Of a stretch of DNA of 57,954 nucleotides, positions 25,482 through 33,996 are shown piece after piece. Position 1 is the stretch's first letter. The number at the start of each line of letters is the position of its first letter. Origin of the DNA: JAJXSS01 sp964547135. Lineage in GTDB: Bacteria > Planctomycetota > Phycisphaerae > Phycisphaerales > Phycisphaeraceae. The stretch is from assembly GCA_964547135.1 (NCBI GenBank), contig CAZJMK010000016.1, positions 1-57,954 of the forward strand, read 5' to 3'. The notes beneath the pieces are model-generated. The model saw only the letters and a list, made by a program, of their open reading frames with translations. It did not search any database and was not told the DNA's origin. Both the position numbers and the translations under genes were made by a program.

Positions 25482-26689
25482 ACCCGTTGCCGGCACGATT
25501 GACACAGGCTTGTCGCCCGCACCTGGGTTGGTTTGTGGTGTTGGCTGCATTGGGGCTGACGTGCATCGGCATCGCTGCGATTGGTACGGTGCCGACACGA
25601 CCGGGTACGACCGATTACGCACTGCGACAGACGCAGTGGCTGATCATCGGATTGATGGCCATGTTCGTGTGTCTGATACCACACCCCAAAACGATTGCAC
25701 AGCTTGCGTATCCGCTGATGCTGGCGGCCTTGGTGCTGCTGATGATTTTGATCATACCGGGTATGCCGCAGTCGATTGTGCCGCGGGAAAAGGGCAATCG
25801 CGCCTGGTTGAATTTGCAGTTTGTCACGGTGCAGCCGTCGGAACTTGCCAAGCTGGCGGCAGTGTTGTCACTGGCATATTACCTGCGCCATCGCAGCAGT
25901 TATCGAACACTGCGCGGGTTGCTGGTTCCCTTTGGCATCATGTTCGTGCCGGTGGGGTTGATATTGATGGAGCCGGATTTGGGCACAGCGATTTTGTTTC
26001 CGCCGGCGGTTTTTGCGATGCTCGTGGCAGCAGGGGCACGGATGCGACACATGATCACGTTGGCGGGGCTGGCGGTGGCGGCTTTGGTGATCAATGTGGC
26101 GGTGATCTGGTTTTTGCCGGATGCGATGCAGCTCATGGCCCCGTATCAGGTGAACCGGGTGCGAGCGATGATCGATCGCGCCACCGGTGGCACGCAATAC
26201 ATTCACCGTGAAGGGTTTCAGCAGGACAAGGCCATGACGTTGATCGGTTCGGGTGGTTGGCGCGGTAATGGGTATGAACGCGCTCAAACCTTGATTCGAT
26301 TCAACGCACTGCCCGAAGCGCACAACGACACGATTTTCGCGGTGGTGATTTGTCGCTGGGGGTGGCTGGGCGGGTTGCTGGTATTGGGGTTGTATGGGCT
26401 GCTATTGGGCACGATGCTGCTGGTGGCAGGCAGCAGCAAAGACCCGCTGGTGCGATTGACGATGGTGGGTATCACCGCGATATGGGCAGCTCAGGTGACG
26501 GTCAACCTGGGCATGACGATGGGGCTTTTGCCGGTGATCGGCATCACCTTGCCGTTTGTTTCGTATGGCGGATCGAGTCTGGTGTCGGGGTTTGTGATGG
26601 TGGGCATCATTGTCAATTTTGCGGGGCAACACCCGGCCATCATCAGCTGGCCCAGCTTCGAGTACGATCATGCGGAAATGGCGCGGTGA
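25478..26689 (+). CDS. rodA: Rod shape-determining protein RodA (SEDS glycosyltransferase)
   Basis: SEDS-family peptidoglycan polymerase of 403 residues with about ten membrane helices. Family marks are GNRAWLNLQFVTVQPSELAKLA, LILMEPDLGTAILF, GSGGWRGNG, LPEAHNDTIFAVV and LPFVSYGGSSLV. The adjacency to PBP2 favours RodA over FtsW. The start is a GTG at 25478 that overlaps the PBP2 stop (GTGA), with GGAGGG six bases upstream. The active aspartate of the family is expected in the long loop preceding the QD.AM region. mreB, mreC and mreD are not in this window. Confidence 0.92.
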   Translation: MNPLPARLTQACRPHLGWFVVLAALGLTCIGIAAIGTVPTRPGTTDYALRQTQWLIIGLMAMFVCLIPHPKTIAQLAYPLMLAALVLLMILIIPGMPQSIVPREKGNRAWLNLQFVTVQPSELAKLAAVLSLAYYLRHRSSYRTLRGLLVPFGIMFVPVGLILMEPDLGTAILFPPAVFAMLVAAGARMRHMITLAGLAVAALVINVAVIWFLPDAMQLMAPYQVNRVRAMIDRATGGTQYIHREGFQQDKAMTLIGSGGWRGNGYERAQTLIRFNALPEAHNDTIFAVVICRWGWLGGLLVLGLYGLLLGTMLLVAGSSKDPLVRLTMVGITAIWAAQVTVNLGMTMGLLPVIGITLPFVSYGGSSLVSGFVMVGIIVNFAGQHPAIISWPSFEYDHAEMAR

Positions 26690-26694
26690 TGTCC

Positions 26695-26775
26695 GAAGTG
26701 GTCGAGTGGTCAAGTGGCCGAGTGGCCAAGTGACGGAATCGTATTCGGAAGTTAGCGCCGCGATTGATCGCGCTT
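26695..26775 (+). repeat. Family B/C element, copy 4
   Basis: Four AGTGGYC/AGTGGCC units (26695-26732), a spacer with GTATTCGGAAG, then TTAGCGCC and hairpin CGCGAT-TG-ATCGCG. It begins six bases after the rodA stop. Confidence 0.8.
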
Positions 26776-26856
26776 TATCGGAGTGGTTAATCGGTCAGAA
26801 ATGACAAAAACAATTTTGTCCGAGTCACCGAGTAACTATTCACCCGTTCAGCAAAC

Positions 26857-26880
26857 ATCCGGCCCTGAAGGGCACGGCAT
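26857..26880. repeat. Family K half element, copy 3
   Basis: ATCCGGCCCTGAAGGGCACGGC, the right arm only, about 30 bases before rsmG. Confidence 0.65.
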
Positions 26881-26896
26881 AAAAACAAGTGATACA

Positions 26897-26902
26897 TATA
26901 AC
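26897..26902 (+). promoter_or_regulatory. Predicted -10 box for rsmG
   Basis: TATAAC ends nine bases before the ATG at 26912, with no Shine-Dalgarno between. Confidence 0.35.
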
Positions 26903-26911
26903 GATATTTTA

Positions 26912-27649
26912 ATGACCAGCACCATTCCAACTTTTGTCACCGATGAACTTGAACAACTGAACATTCATTTGTCAACAGCGATGCTGGAGCAGTTGGCGCG
27001 ATACCTGGCGTTATTGCTGGAGGTCAATCAGCAGTTCAACCTCACAGCGATCAAAGATACGGACACTGCCTGGCGGCGGCACATCATCGACAGTCTGACC
27101 CTTTGGCCGTTGCTGCATGATTTACAGCAAGTAGCGGGGCAGGGGGCGAAGCTGATGGATGTGGGTTCGGGCGGCGGGTTGCCGGGGGTGGTGCTGGCCG
27201 TGGCACTGCCGCAGGTGCAGGTGACGCTGCTGGAGGCCACCGGAAAAAAGGCGAAGTTTTTGCAGCGCTGTGTGAGTGAATTGGCGCTTGCCAATACGCA
27301 GGTGGTGCATGAACGGGCGGAGCGTGTCGGTCATGATCGTGACCATCGACAGAAGTATGACCGGGTGGTTTGCAGGGCGGTTGGGCCGATGCGCGAGTTG
27401 TTGGAGTACACGTTGCCGCTGGTGAAGGTGGGCGGGCAGTTGCTGGCCATGAAGGGGGCACAGGTGGAACGTGAGTTGGATGCCGCGGGCGATGCGCTGA
27501 TGCTGCTGGGGGCGGGCGAGTTGGAGTTGCTTCAGGCTTACCCGGACGGTTGGCCGATTGATGCAGCGATCGTGCGCATCAGCAAGGAACATGACACGCC
27601 GCGTCAGTACCCGCGGTTGCCGGGCGTGCCGCGAATGGAGCCGCTATGA
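26912..27649 (+). CDS. rsmG: 16S rRNA (guanine-N7)-methyltransferase RsmG
   Basis: Methylates G527 of 16S rRNA; loss gives low-level streptomycin resistance in other bacteria. The 245-residue protein has the family entry FNLTAIKDTDTAWRRHIIDSLTLWPLL, the SAM-binding loop DVGSGGGLPG, LLEATGKKAKFLQRC and the conserved YDRVVCRAVGPMRELLEYTLPLVKVGG. The chosen ATG at 26912 (MTSTIPTFV) follows a K half element and a -10-like TATAAC; a longer in-frame reading would run through those repeats. In many bacteria rsmG sits beside mnmG; here mnmG is 11 kb away. Confidence 0.92.
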   Translation: MTSTIPTFVTDELEQLNIHLSTAMLEQLARYLALLLEVNQQFNLTAIKDTDTAWRRHIIDSLTLWPLLHDLQQVAGQGAKLMDVGSGGGLPGVVLAVALPQVQVTLLEATGKKAKFLQRCVSELALANTQVVHERAERVGHDRDHRQKYDRVVCRAVGPMRELLEYTLPLVKVGGQLLAMKGAQVERELDAAGDALMLLGAGELELLQAYPDGWPIDAAIVRISKEHDTPRQYPRLPGVPRMEPL

Positions 27650-27688
27650 GTAAAGTTGGCGGCGCGTGGCGGTATAAAGGTGTGCCTG

Positions 27689-27768
27689 TCACTCGGCCAC
27701 TTCATAACCGATTAACTGACTCACCGATTAACCACACCGATCAGACGCGATCAATCGCGGCGCTAACC
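27689..27768 (-). repeat. Family B/C element, copy 5
   Basis: Inverted copy: on the minus strand TTAGCGCC with hairpin CGCGAT-TG-ATCGCG, then a spacer with repeated CGATTAAC, then a short B motif. It lies between the convergent rsmG and GT-C genes. Confidence 0.75.
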
Positions 27769-27777
27769 CGGACCTTT

Positions 27778-30006
27778 TCACTGCCTCACATACACCTTCC
27801 GCCACAGCCACTCGCGCTGTTGCCAGTTCCACTCCCGGCTGCTGCGCGAATGATGCTCCCGAACCCGGTACAACCGTTCTTCCTGCATCCGCCAGCGTTC
27901 ACCCAGTTGCTTCAAGTACGGGTCAATATCACCCATTTCAGGCCTTGGTCCCGGTTCGTATCGTTCCCAAACGATCAATTGGTTCACGCCGGGCTTTGCC
28001 TTCATGTCGTTGGCAAACTTGTCCCAATCGACCGTGTAATTCCCCCGCAACCGTCGATTGAACCGCCCTCCGCGCAGTTCCTGCGGCGCAGGCAGCAGCC
28101 GACTTGCGACGCAGTAGTAGTACTTCCCGTGTATCGACTCCACCATCGGCTGAATCGACCACGCTTCCCGCTGCTCACCCCGTACCTTGTAACCCACCAA
28201 CCGTGTCGTTTGACGTTCACTCTGCGCCAACCATAAATCATTGGCTGTCTCACGCCAGGGGGCATCGGTGTCCAAATGAACCCGTGCCAAAAACGTCGTC
28301 AGGTTGATCGCCAACAGCAATCCAATCACCGCCCAGCGCAGCCCCATCGTCGGCAACCTCAATAGCAAAATCGCCACGCCAATCCACATCGCCGGTTGAA
28401 TCACCCCCAAGTACCTCGGCCACCACATGATGACCCACTTCAAATTCATCGCCTGCGCCTTCACCCACGACAGCCAGATCACTTCATACACCGCCCCGCA
28501 CCAAAGCAATACCGTCACCACCACCCCCACCAGCGCCACCAACGCCCACCAGCGTTGCCACAACGTTGCACCACATCGCTGCCACGCCAACGCACCGATG
28601 ATGACCACCGCCAAGCCGAGCATGACCGGGTGCGACCCTACCTGCCACCACGCCGCCAACCACTCATATTCAATCCACTCAGGCGTGCGCCATACACTGA
28701 CTAGCATCAACCCTACTGCAATCAACCATGTCACTACACGCAACCAGTGCCAACGTTTTATCACTTCCCCCAACACCAACATGCTGATCACCACGACCCA
28801 CCACCCATAGCCCAACAACCCCCAAACCTGCCGCACCCAATCCATCGGCGAAGCAAAATCCGGGAACGAGCGACAATAAAACGCATACATCGGCAGCAGC
28901 ATCCAACCACTCAACCACAATGCCGTCAACGGCCAGCTACGCGGCGTCACCTCGCCCTTCAACCCACTTGTTTCATGACGCTTGCGCCACGGAAACAAAC
29001 CCAGCAAACAGGCCAGTGCCACCGCCCCCATCGTGGTGCCATACACAGCCACCGTCCAGCGCGGAATCGTGTACGCACCATCCGGGCCTTTTTCATTCAA
29101 CTCAAACCTCGCCGGCCACTCCCAGCCCAACAAGTAACTCGATAACGAATGTCGTGCCACCTGCACCGGGCTGCGCTCGCTATGAAATCGTGGTATCCAA
29201 GTCAGCCCGCTGCGTTCCCAATTGGCTGCATCATCGTCCGCCTCCTCCGCCCCCGCCCCCGGGGTCACCACACCCGGCACGATGCCACCAGTGCGTACAT
29301 GCCATTGGCTGATCGTCTGGTAATACCACCAGCAACTGCCCGCGATGATGCCGATGCCCACCGCGAAAAACACCCATCGCCCCAGCCATCGCCACCAAGG
29401 CCCGTGCCAGGTCGTGAGCATGAAAATCACCGCCATGCCCACGACGACCATCGCCGACCCATGAAACCAGACCGCAATCGTGCCGCAAACCACCCACGCC
29501 GGCCACAATAAGCATTGCCACCACCACCGCCGTGCCCGAACTTCACCTGCGCTTTTACCCGGTCGCATCCACATCAGCACCAGCCCTGCAAACAAAGTCG
29601 CAAACGACCACGCCTGCACATACATTTTCGTGTCACGTGAAAATGCCAGCAGGTAAGCCGAGCAGGCGGTGAACAGCGCCGCCAGCAATGCTTCTTGGCG
29701 TCCGGTCATTTGCCTGGCCAGCAAATACGTCGCAGGCACCATCATTGTCCCGCACAACGCAGGCAACAGTCGTATCGTTTCAGGTGTCAGATACGTCACC
29801 TGCCCCAGCAGCCACATCAGCACATAATGCAGCGGCATAAAGCCATCATGCTTCAATATGTCAAACAATTGCGCCCACGTGCCGCACACCCTTGAAAACG
29901 TGAGTGCCTCATCCAGCCAGACCCTGGGCTGCCCCAATTCATAAAACCGCAACGCTCCGCCCAACAGCGTGATCAGCGCCAGCCCAAAAAAAGTCGTCCG
30001 TCGCAT
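27778..30006 (-). CDS. Membrane GT-C glycosyltransferase (GT39/ArnT-like)
   Basis: A 742-residue protein with about a dozen membrane helices. Near the N-terminus LRFYELGQPRVWLDEALTFSR carries the acidic residues of the first periplasmic loop that GT39/GT83 lipid-linked sugar transferases use for catalysis, and FSRDTKMYVQAWSFATL matches the family's later loop. The C-terminal 130 residues are soluble and would face the periplasm. The acceptor (protein, lipid A or polysaccharide) cannot be told. The start at 30006 (MRRTTFF) follows a TATGAT box by nine bases; an upstream in-frame start would add residues lacking membrane character. Confidence 0.8.
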   Translation of the reverse strand: MRRTTFFGLALITLLGGALRFYELGQPRVWLDEALTFSRVCGTWAQLFDILKHDGFMPLHYVLMWLLGQVTYLTPETIRLLPALCGTMMVPATYLLARQMTGRQEALLAALFTACSAYLLAFSRDTKMYVQAWSFATLFAGLVLMWMRPGKSAGEVRARRWWWQCLLWPAWVVCGTIAVWFHGSAMVVVGMAVIFMLTTWHGPWWRWLGRWVFFAVGIGIIAGSCWWYYQTISQWHVRTGGIVPGVVTPGAGAEEADDDAANWERSGLTWIPRFHSERSPVQVARHSLSSYLLGWEWPARFELNEKGPDGAYTIPRWTVAVYGTTMGAVALACLLGLFPWRKRHETSGLKGEVTPRSWPLTALWLSGWMLLPMYAFYCRSFPDFASPMDWVRQVWGLLGYGWWVVVISMLVLGEVIKRWHWLRVVTWLIAVGLMLVSVWRTPEWIEYEWLAAWWQVGSHPVMLGLAVVIIGALAWQRCGATLWQRWWALVALVGVVVTVLLWCGAVYEVIWLSWVKAQAMNLKWVIMWWPRYLGVIQPAMWIGVAILLLRLPTMGLRWAVIGLLLAINLTTFLARVHLDTDAPWRETANDLWLAQSERQTTRLVGYKVRGEQREAWSIQPMVESIHGKYYYCVASRLLPAPQELRGGRFNRRLRGNYTVDWDKFANDMKAKPGVNQLIVWERYEPGPRPEMGDIDPYLKQLGERWRMQEERLYRVREHHSRSSREWNWQQREWLWRKVYVRQ

Positions 30007-30015
30007 GATCCGCCC

Positions 30016-30021
30016 ATCATA
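30016..30021 (-). promoter_or_regulatory. Predicted -10 box for the GT-C gene
   Basis: TATGAT on the minus strand ends nine bases before the ATG at 30006; the leader would be nearly absent. Confidence 0.4.
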
Positions 30022-30044
30022 ACCGTGACTCACCAATGAATCCG

Positions 30045-30097
30045 TCAAGCCGAGTACGAGGACGCCACGCCAAGTGGCGGACGAGGGATCGGGTATT
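30045..30097 (+). repeat. Family D element, copy 3
   Basis: CAAGCCGAGTACGAG, hairpin CGCCAC-GCCAA-GTGGCG, then GACGAGGGATCGGGTATTG. The inner stem differs from all other D copies. It lies in the divergent space between the GT-C gene and fumarase. Confidence 0.78.
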
Positions 30098-30213
30098 GCC
30101 TTCAATCCGATTCATGATGAACATCCACCTTGGTTCACCCGTACTTTTCGTGTTAATCTGTGTACCGCTATTCGGCTATTTCTGCACACCCCGACGTACA
30201 AGGACTTTCACCC

Positions 30214-31857
30214 ATGCCCACCTTCCAATACGAACCGATGTTCCAGCTCGGCCACGATGACACCGTCTATCGCTGCCTCAGCAAAGAGGGCATCAAACCC
30301 ATCGCCGTGAACGGCAAAACCTACCTGCACGTCGAACCCGCAGCCATCAAAACCCTCACGCAGCAGGCCTTTGCCGACATCCAGTTTTTCTTCCGCACCC
30401 GTCACCTGCAGCAACTCGCCAATGAATTGGCCGACCCGGAGGCCAGCGACAACGATCGGTTTGTCATTTACACCCATCTGCAAAACGCTGTCGTCAGCGC
30501 CGCTGGTCAATTACCCTCCTGTCAGGACACCGGCACCGCCTGCATCGTCGGCAAAAAAGGTAAGTACGTGCTCACCGACTGTGACGAAAGCGAAGCTGTC
30601 TCACAAGGCGTCTGGGCCTGCTACCAGGAAAAAAACCTGCGCTATTCACAGATCGCCCCGCTGGAAATGTGCAGGGAAAAAAACACCGGCACCAACCTGC
30701 CCGCTCAGGTCGATATTTTCAGCGACTCGAGCGGTGCCCACGATGATGAATATCACTTTCTCTTTGTCGCCAAGGGCGGCGGCAGTGCCAACAAAATGTT
30801 CCTTCACCAAGCCACGCCCGCTGTGCTCAACGATAAAGACCTGCTGGCCTACATCGCCTCCAAGTTGAAAGACCTGGGCACCGCAGCCTGTCCTCCCTAT
30901 CACGTCGCCATCGTCGTCGGCGGAACCAGTGCCGAAATGTGCATGAAAACCTTGAAGCTCGCCTCTGCCGGTTACTACGACCACCTGCCCACCACCGGCA
31001 GCGCGGGCGGTCGTGCTTTCCGTGACCCGGCGTGGGAACAGCGCATCCTCGATGCCTCATACCGCTGCGGCATCGGTGCCCAGTTCGGCGGGAAATACCT
31101 GGCGCACGACATCAAGGTCATCCGCCTGCCCCGTCACGCGGCAAGCTGCCCCATCGCCATTGGCGTTTCATGCTCAGCCGACCGCAACATTCTGGGCAAA
31201 ATCACCAAAGACGGCGTGTTCCTCGAACAACTCGAATTCCATCCCGAAAAGTTTTTGCCCGCCAAGGCCCCCGAACTGGCGCCACCCGTGAAAATCGACC
31301 TGTCCATCGGCATGGAGCGTGTGCTGCAAATACTCACCAAGTTCCCCGTCACCACCCGCCTCGAACTCACCGGCACACTCATCGTCGCCCGTGATGCCGC
31401 CCACGCCCGCCTCAAACAATTGCTCGATGCCGGCAAACCCATGCCCGACTATTTCAAGCAATACCCCGTGTACTACGCAGGACCCGCCAAAACGCCGCAG
31501 GGTATGCCATCGGGTTCCTTCGGCCCGACCACTGCCGGTCGCATGGACGGGTTCGTCGATCTTTTCCAATCGCATGGCGGGTCGATGGTCATGATCGCCA
31601 AGGGCAACCGTTCCAGACAGGTCACCGACGCCTGCAAAAAATGGGGCGGGTTTTACCTTGGCTCCATCGGCGGACCGGCTGCGATCCTCGCTCAAAATAA
31701 CATCAAAAAAGTTGAACTGGTCGATTTCGAGGACCTAGGCATGGAAGCCATCCGCAAAATCGAAGTGGTCGATTTCCCTGCGTTCATCATCGTCGATGAC
31801 AAGGGCAACGATTTTTTCGAACAATTGGCCCCGGCCCACGCGGGTAATGCACATTGA
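30214..31857 (+). CDS. fumA: Fumarate hydratase class I ([4Fe-4S] type)
   Basis: Interconverts fumarate and malate in the TCA cycle. At 547 residues it matches the length of E. coli FumA/FumB. The N-terminal domain shows LPSCQDTGTACIVGKKG and SSGAHDDEYHFLFVAKGGGSANKMFL, the C-terminal beta domain shows TAGRMDGFVDLFQSHGGSMVM and GFYLGSIGGPAAILAQNNIK. Cysteines in PSCQDTG and in the SCPIAIGVSC region are placed like the cluster ligands of class I hydrolyases, so the enzyme should be oxygen sensitive. The ATG at 30214 (MPTFQYEPMF) matches the family N-terminus. Confidence 0.93.
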   Translation: MPTFQYEPMFQLGHDDTVYRCLSKEGIKPIAVNGKTYLHVEPAAIKTLTQQAFADIQFFFRTRHLQQLANELADPEASDNDRFVIYTHLQNAVVSAAGQLPSCQDTGTACIVGKKGKYVLTDCDESEAVSQGVWACYQEKNLRYSQIAPLEMCREKNTGTNLPAQVDIFSDSSGAHDDEYHFLFVAKGGGSANKMFLHQATPAVLNDKDLLAYIASKLKDLGTAACPPYHVAIVVGGTSAEMCMKTLKLASAGYYDHLPTTGSAGGRAFRDPAWEQRILDASYRCGIGAQFGGKYLAHDIKVIRLPRHAASCPIAIGVSCSADRNILGKITKDGVFLEQLEFHPEKFLPAKAPELAPPVKIDLSIGMERVLQILTKFPVTTRLELTGTLIVARDAAHARLKQLLDAGKPMPDYFKQYPVYYAGPAKTPQGMPSGSFGPTTAGRMDGFVDLFQSHGGSMVMIAKGNRSRQVTDACKKWGGFYLGSIGGPAAILAQNNIKKVELVDFEDLGMEAIRKIEVVDFPAFIIVDDKGNDFFEQLAPAHAGNAH

Positions 31858-31897
31858 TTATGGCTCAAGGTGTTTTCAGACGCATTATGCTGTTTCG

Positions 31898-31995
31898 ATG
31901 GATAATGGATAAAGGATCATGGCTGATGTACAAACCCTATGCAGCGTACTTCAGGGCTGAACATTATCCATCATCCATCAATCCATTATCCATCT
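31898..31995. repeat. Family E element, copy 1
   Basis: ATGGATAATGGATAAAGG... on the left, about 40 variable bases, then ACATTATCCATCATCC... on the right. The ends are inverted and each is a tandem of ATGGATAA/ATGGATGA octamers. It lies between fumarase and the Gfo/Idh/MocA gene. Confidence 0.8.
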
Positions 31996-32030
31996 CAGTG
32001 TTTGATTTTTCAGAGAGGTTAGGTTGATTG

Positions 32031-33101
32031 ATGAGTGCGGATTCTGCGCAATCCATGGAAGTGGCGGTGATCGGTGTCGGTCGCATGGGTCGGCATCATG
32101 CCCGCATTTGGAAGTCGATCCCCGGTGCCACACTCGTGGCCGTGGTCGATGCCAATGCCAACAACGCTGCCGAGGTGGCACAAACCTACAACTGCTGCGC
32201 GCACACTACGGTCGCCGAGTTGTTACAACATCACCCGGGGGTCAAGGCTGTCAGTGTTGCGGTGCCCACGGTTTATCACCTGGCCGCAGCACGCCCCCTG
32301 CTCGAACGGGGCATCGCCTGTCTGATTGAAAAACCCCTGGCGCCCGATGTCGCACAAGCCCGTGAACTGGTGCAACTGGCTGCTGCACACAAAGCGGTGC
32401 TTCAGGTCGGCCACACCGAACGCTTTAACCCGGCATTGCGGGCACTCGTCAATATGCAACTGACCCCGCGCTTCATCGAAGTGCAGCGCGTCAGCCCGAT
32501 GACCTTTCGCTCGCTGGATGTGGGCGTGGTGATGGACATGATGATTCACGACCTGGACATCGTGCTGTCAATGGTGCAAAGCCAACTCGTCACGGTCGAA
32601 GCGGTGGGTGTCAGCGTGCTGGGGTCACACGAAGACATCGCCAACGCACGACTCGCCTTCGCCAGTGGTTGTGTGGCAAATATCACCGCCAGTCGTATGG
32701 CCCTGAAAACCGAACGTCGTATGCGGTTGTTCAGCGAATCGGCTTTCGTGAGCCTTGATTACCAGAACCGCACCGGCATGGTCATCACCCAACACGGCAA
32801 CGCAACTGCACTCGCTGATGTGCGTCAAAAAATCGCCGCAGGGGCGGACCTATCAAAACTTGATTACAGCAAACTGGTGAACATTCAGCCGCTGACGATG
32901 AACCTGCCGCCCGAACAACTCGATCCGCTCACCGCGGAACTTTCCAGTTTTTTAAGCGCGGTGCAAAAGGGTGAACAACCGGTCGTCGATGGTGCTGCTG
33001 GTTTATCGGCGGTGGAAGCCGCACAGCGTATCGTGCAGGCCATCCGTGAACATCGTTGGCAGAATCTGGACACTCAGGGCAAGGCGTTTCCACCCGTGTG
33101 A
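32031..33101 (+). CDS. Gfo/Idh/MocA family dehydrogenase, GnnA-like
   Basis: A 356-residue NAD-dependent sugar oxidoreductase. The N-terminal Rossmann fold begins VAVIGVGRMGRHHARIW, and the family EKP motif is LIEKPLAPDVAQARELVQLA. The following LQVGHTERFNPALRAL resembles the UDP-GlcNAc 3-dehydrogenase (GnnA-type) subgroup, which with a transaminase makes the amino sugar for lipid A with amide-linked chains. No transaminase partner is nearby, so this subgroup call is inference; another nucleotide sugar or inositol-type substrate is possible. The ATG at 32031 is taken over an adjacent TTG. Confidence 0.82.
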   Translation: MSADSAQSMEVAVIGVGRMGRHHARIWKSIPGATLVAVVDANANNAAEVAQTYNCCAHTTVAELLQHHPGVKAVSVAVPTVYHLAAARPLLERGIACLIEKPLAPDVAQARELVQLAAAHKAVLQVGHTERFNPALRALVNMQLTPRFIEVQRVSPMTFRSLDVGVVMDMMIHDLDIVLSMVQSQLVTVEAVGVSVLGSHEDIANARLAFASGCVANITASRMALKTERRMRLFSESAFVSLDYQNRTGMVITQHGNATALADVRQKIAAGADLSKLDYSKLVNIQPLTMNLPPEQLDPLTAELSSFLSAVQKGEQPVVDGAAGLSAVEAAQRIVQAIREHRWQNLDTQGKAFPPV

Positions 33102-33112
33102 TTGAGCAACAC

Positions 33113-33188
33113 AGACGCCGAGGGCTTTAGCCCCGGATATGACGATTTGAAGAAACAAAACATCCAGCCCTGAAGGGCTCGGCGTCAT
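33113..33188. repeat. Family K double hairpin, copy 4
   Basis: GACGCCGAGGGCTTTAGCCC on the left and CCAGCCCTGAAGGGCTCGGC on the right, about 35 bases apart. It follows the dehydrogenase stop by 11 bases and could be its terminator. Confidence 0.8.
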
Positions 33189-33215
33189 TTCTTCGAAATG
33201 ATGGACTATCTTTGA

Positions 33216-33854
33216 ATGTGGTCTGTTTCCGACATCGCGGATGTGTTGCACGAAGGTTTGCGTCACCAGGCGCAACTGGAAAACATCGAACAGGCGGTGT
33301 ATGGGTTTGATGTGCTGGATGAACTGGGCTTGCATCCGTTGCTGCAAAATATTTTTGTGCAGGCGGGCTATGGTGTCTGGCCGGAAGAGCGCTACCCCGA
33401 TGATCGTGACAACCCCAAAAAGAGTCACGGGAAACGGTGCGACCTCGTGTTGACGCATGATCGTCTGCCGTTGCGTGACCCGGAAGTGCGCGACACGTTG
33501 TTTGACGATCAACCTGCGGTCAACCCGGAGGACGCCCTCTGGCTGGAAGTGAAAACCGTCGCTCAATTCACCCGTGATGGGCCGTTTCCGCGTTACAGTG
33601 CCGAGCTGCTCGCCCCGGTGCCCAAAGACGTGCAAAAGTTATGGAACGATAGTTTGATCCGTCACAGTGCGTTGCTTCTGGTGTTGTTCACCGCCGAGCA
33701 GGCGGTAGCCGAGCATGACCTGACGGCCTGGCAACAGCGCTGCCTCGATCGACGTTACCCCATTGCCACGCCCGCCCGACGCGGCTTTGCCATCAGTGAC
33801 CGCATCGGCAACGGCTGGTGCGCCATCGGAGTGTTCGGCATCCGTGGGTGTTGA
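33216..33854 (+). CDS. Uncharacterised protein with a PD-(D/E)XK nuclease-like motif
   Basis: I do not recognise a named family. The 212-residue soluble protein has KRCDLVLTHD near residues 73-82 and ALWLEVKTVAQF near 106-118. Asp in CDLV and Glu-x-Lys in LEVK, each on a predicted beta strand and about 34 residues apart, fit the active site of PD-(D/E)XK endonuclease-like folds. The end (LLLVLFTAEQAVAEHD then RRGFAISDRIGNGWCAIGVFG) is also beta-rich. It is not next to a methyltransferase or a toxin/antitoxin gene. A nuclease-like or DNA-binding role is inference from the motif only. Confidence 0.6.
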   Translation: MWSVSDIADVLHEGLRHQAQLENIEQAVYGFDVLDELGLHPLLQNIFVQAGYGVWPEERYPDDRDNPKKSHGKRCDLVLTHDRLPLRDPEVRDTLFDDQPAVNPEDALWLEVKTVAQFTRDGPFPRYSAELLAPVPKDVQKLWNDSLIRHSALLLVLFTAEQAVAEHDLTAWQQRCLDRRYPIATPARRGFAISDRIGNGWCAIGVFGIRGC

Positions 33855-33863
33855 TGATTTAAT

Positions 33864-33887
33864 TACGAATGTCGAATTTCGAATTTT
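33864..33887. repeat. Family A box, copy 5
   Basis: ACGAATGTCGAATTTCGAAT plus TTT, ten bases after the stop of the nuclease-like gene. Confidence 0.65.
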
Positions 33888-33996
33888 AAGGCATCGAACC
33901 AATGCCATGCTAGCGACGCGGAATATGTGTCTGACCGGCCTTTGGTTTGACCTATGATGTCACCATTCACGCATTCACCCAACGACGGATACCATT

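Noticed and set aside
26695..26732. A possible CRISPR-like array from the regularly spaced AGTGGYC units.
   Set aside because: Units are contiguous 8-10 base degenerate repeats without unique spacers and no cas genes are nearby; it is part of a B/C element.
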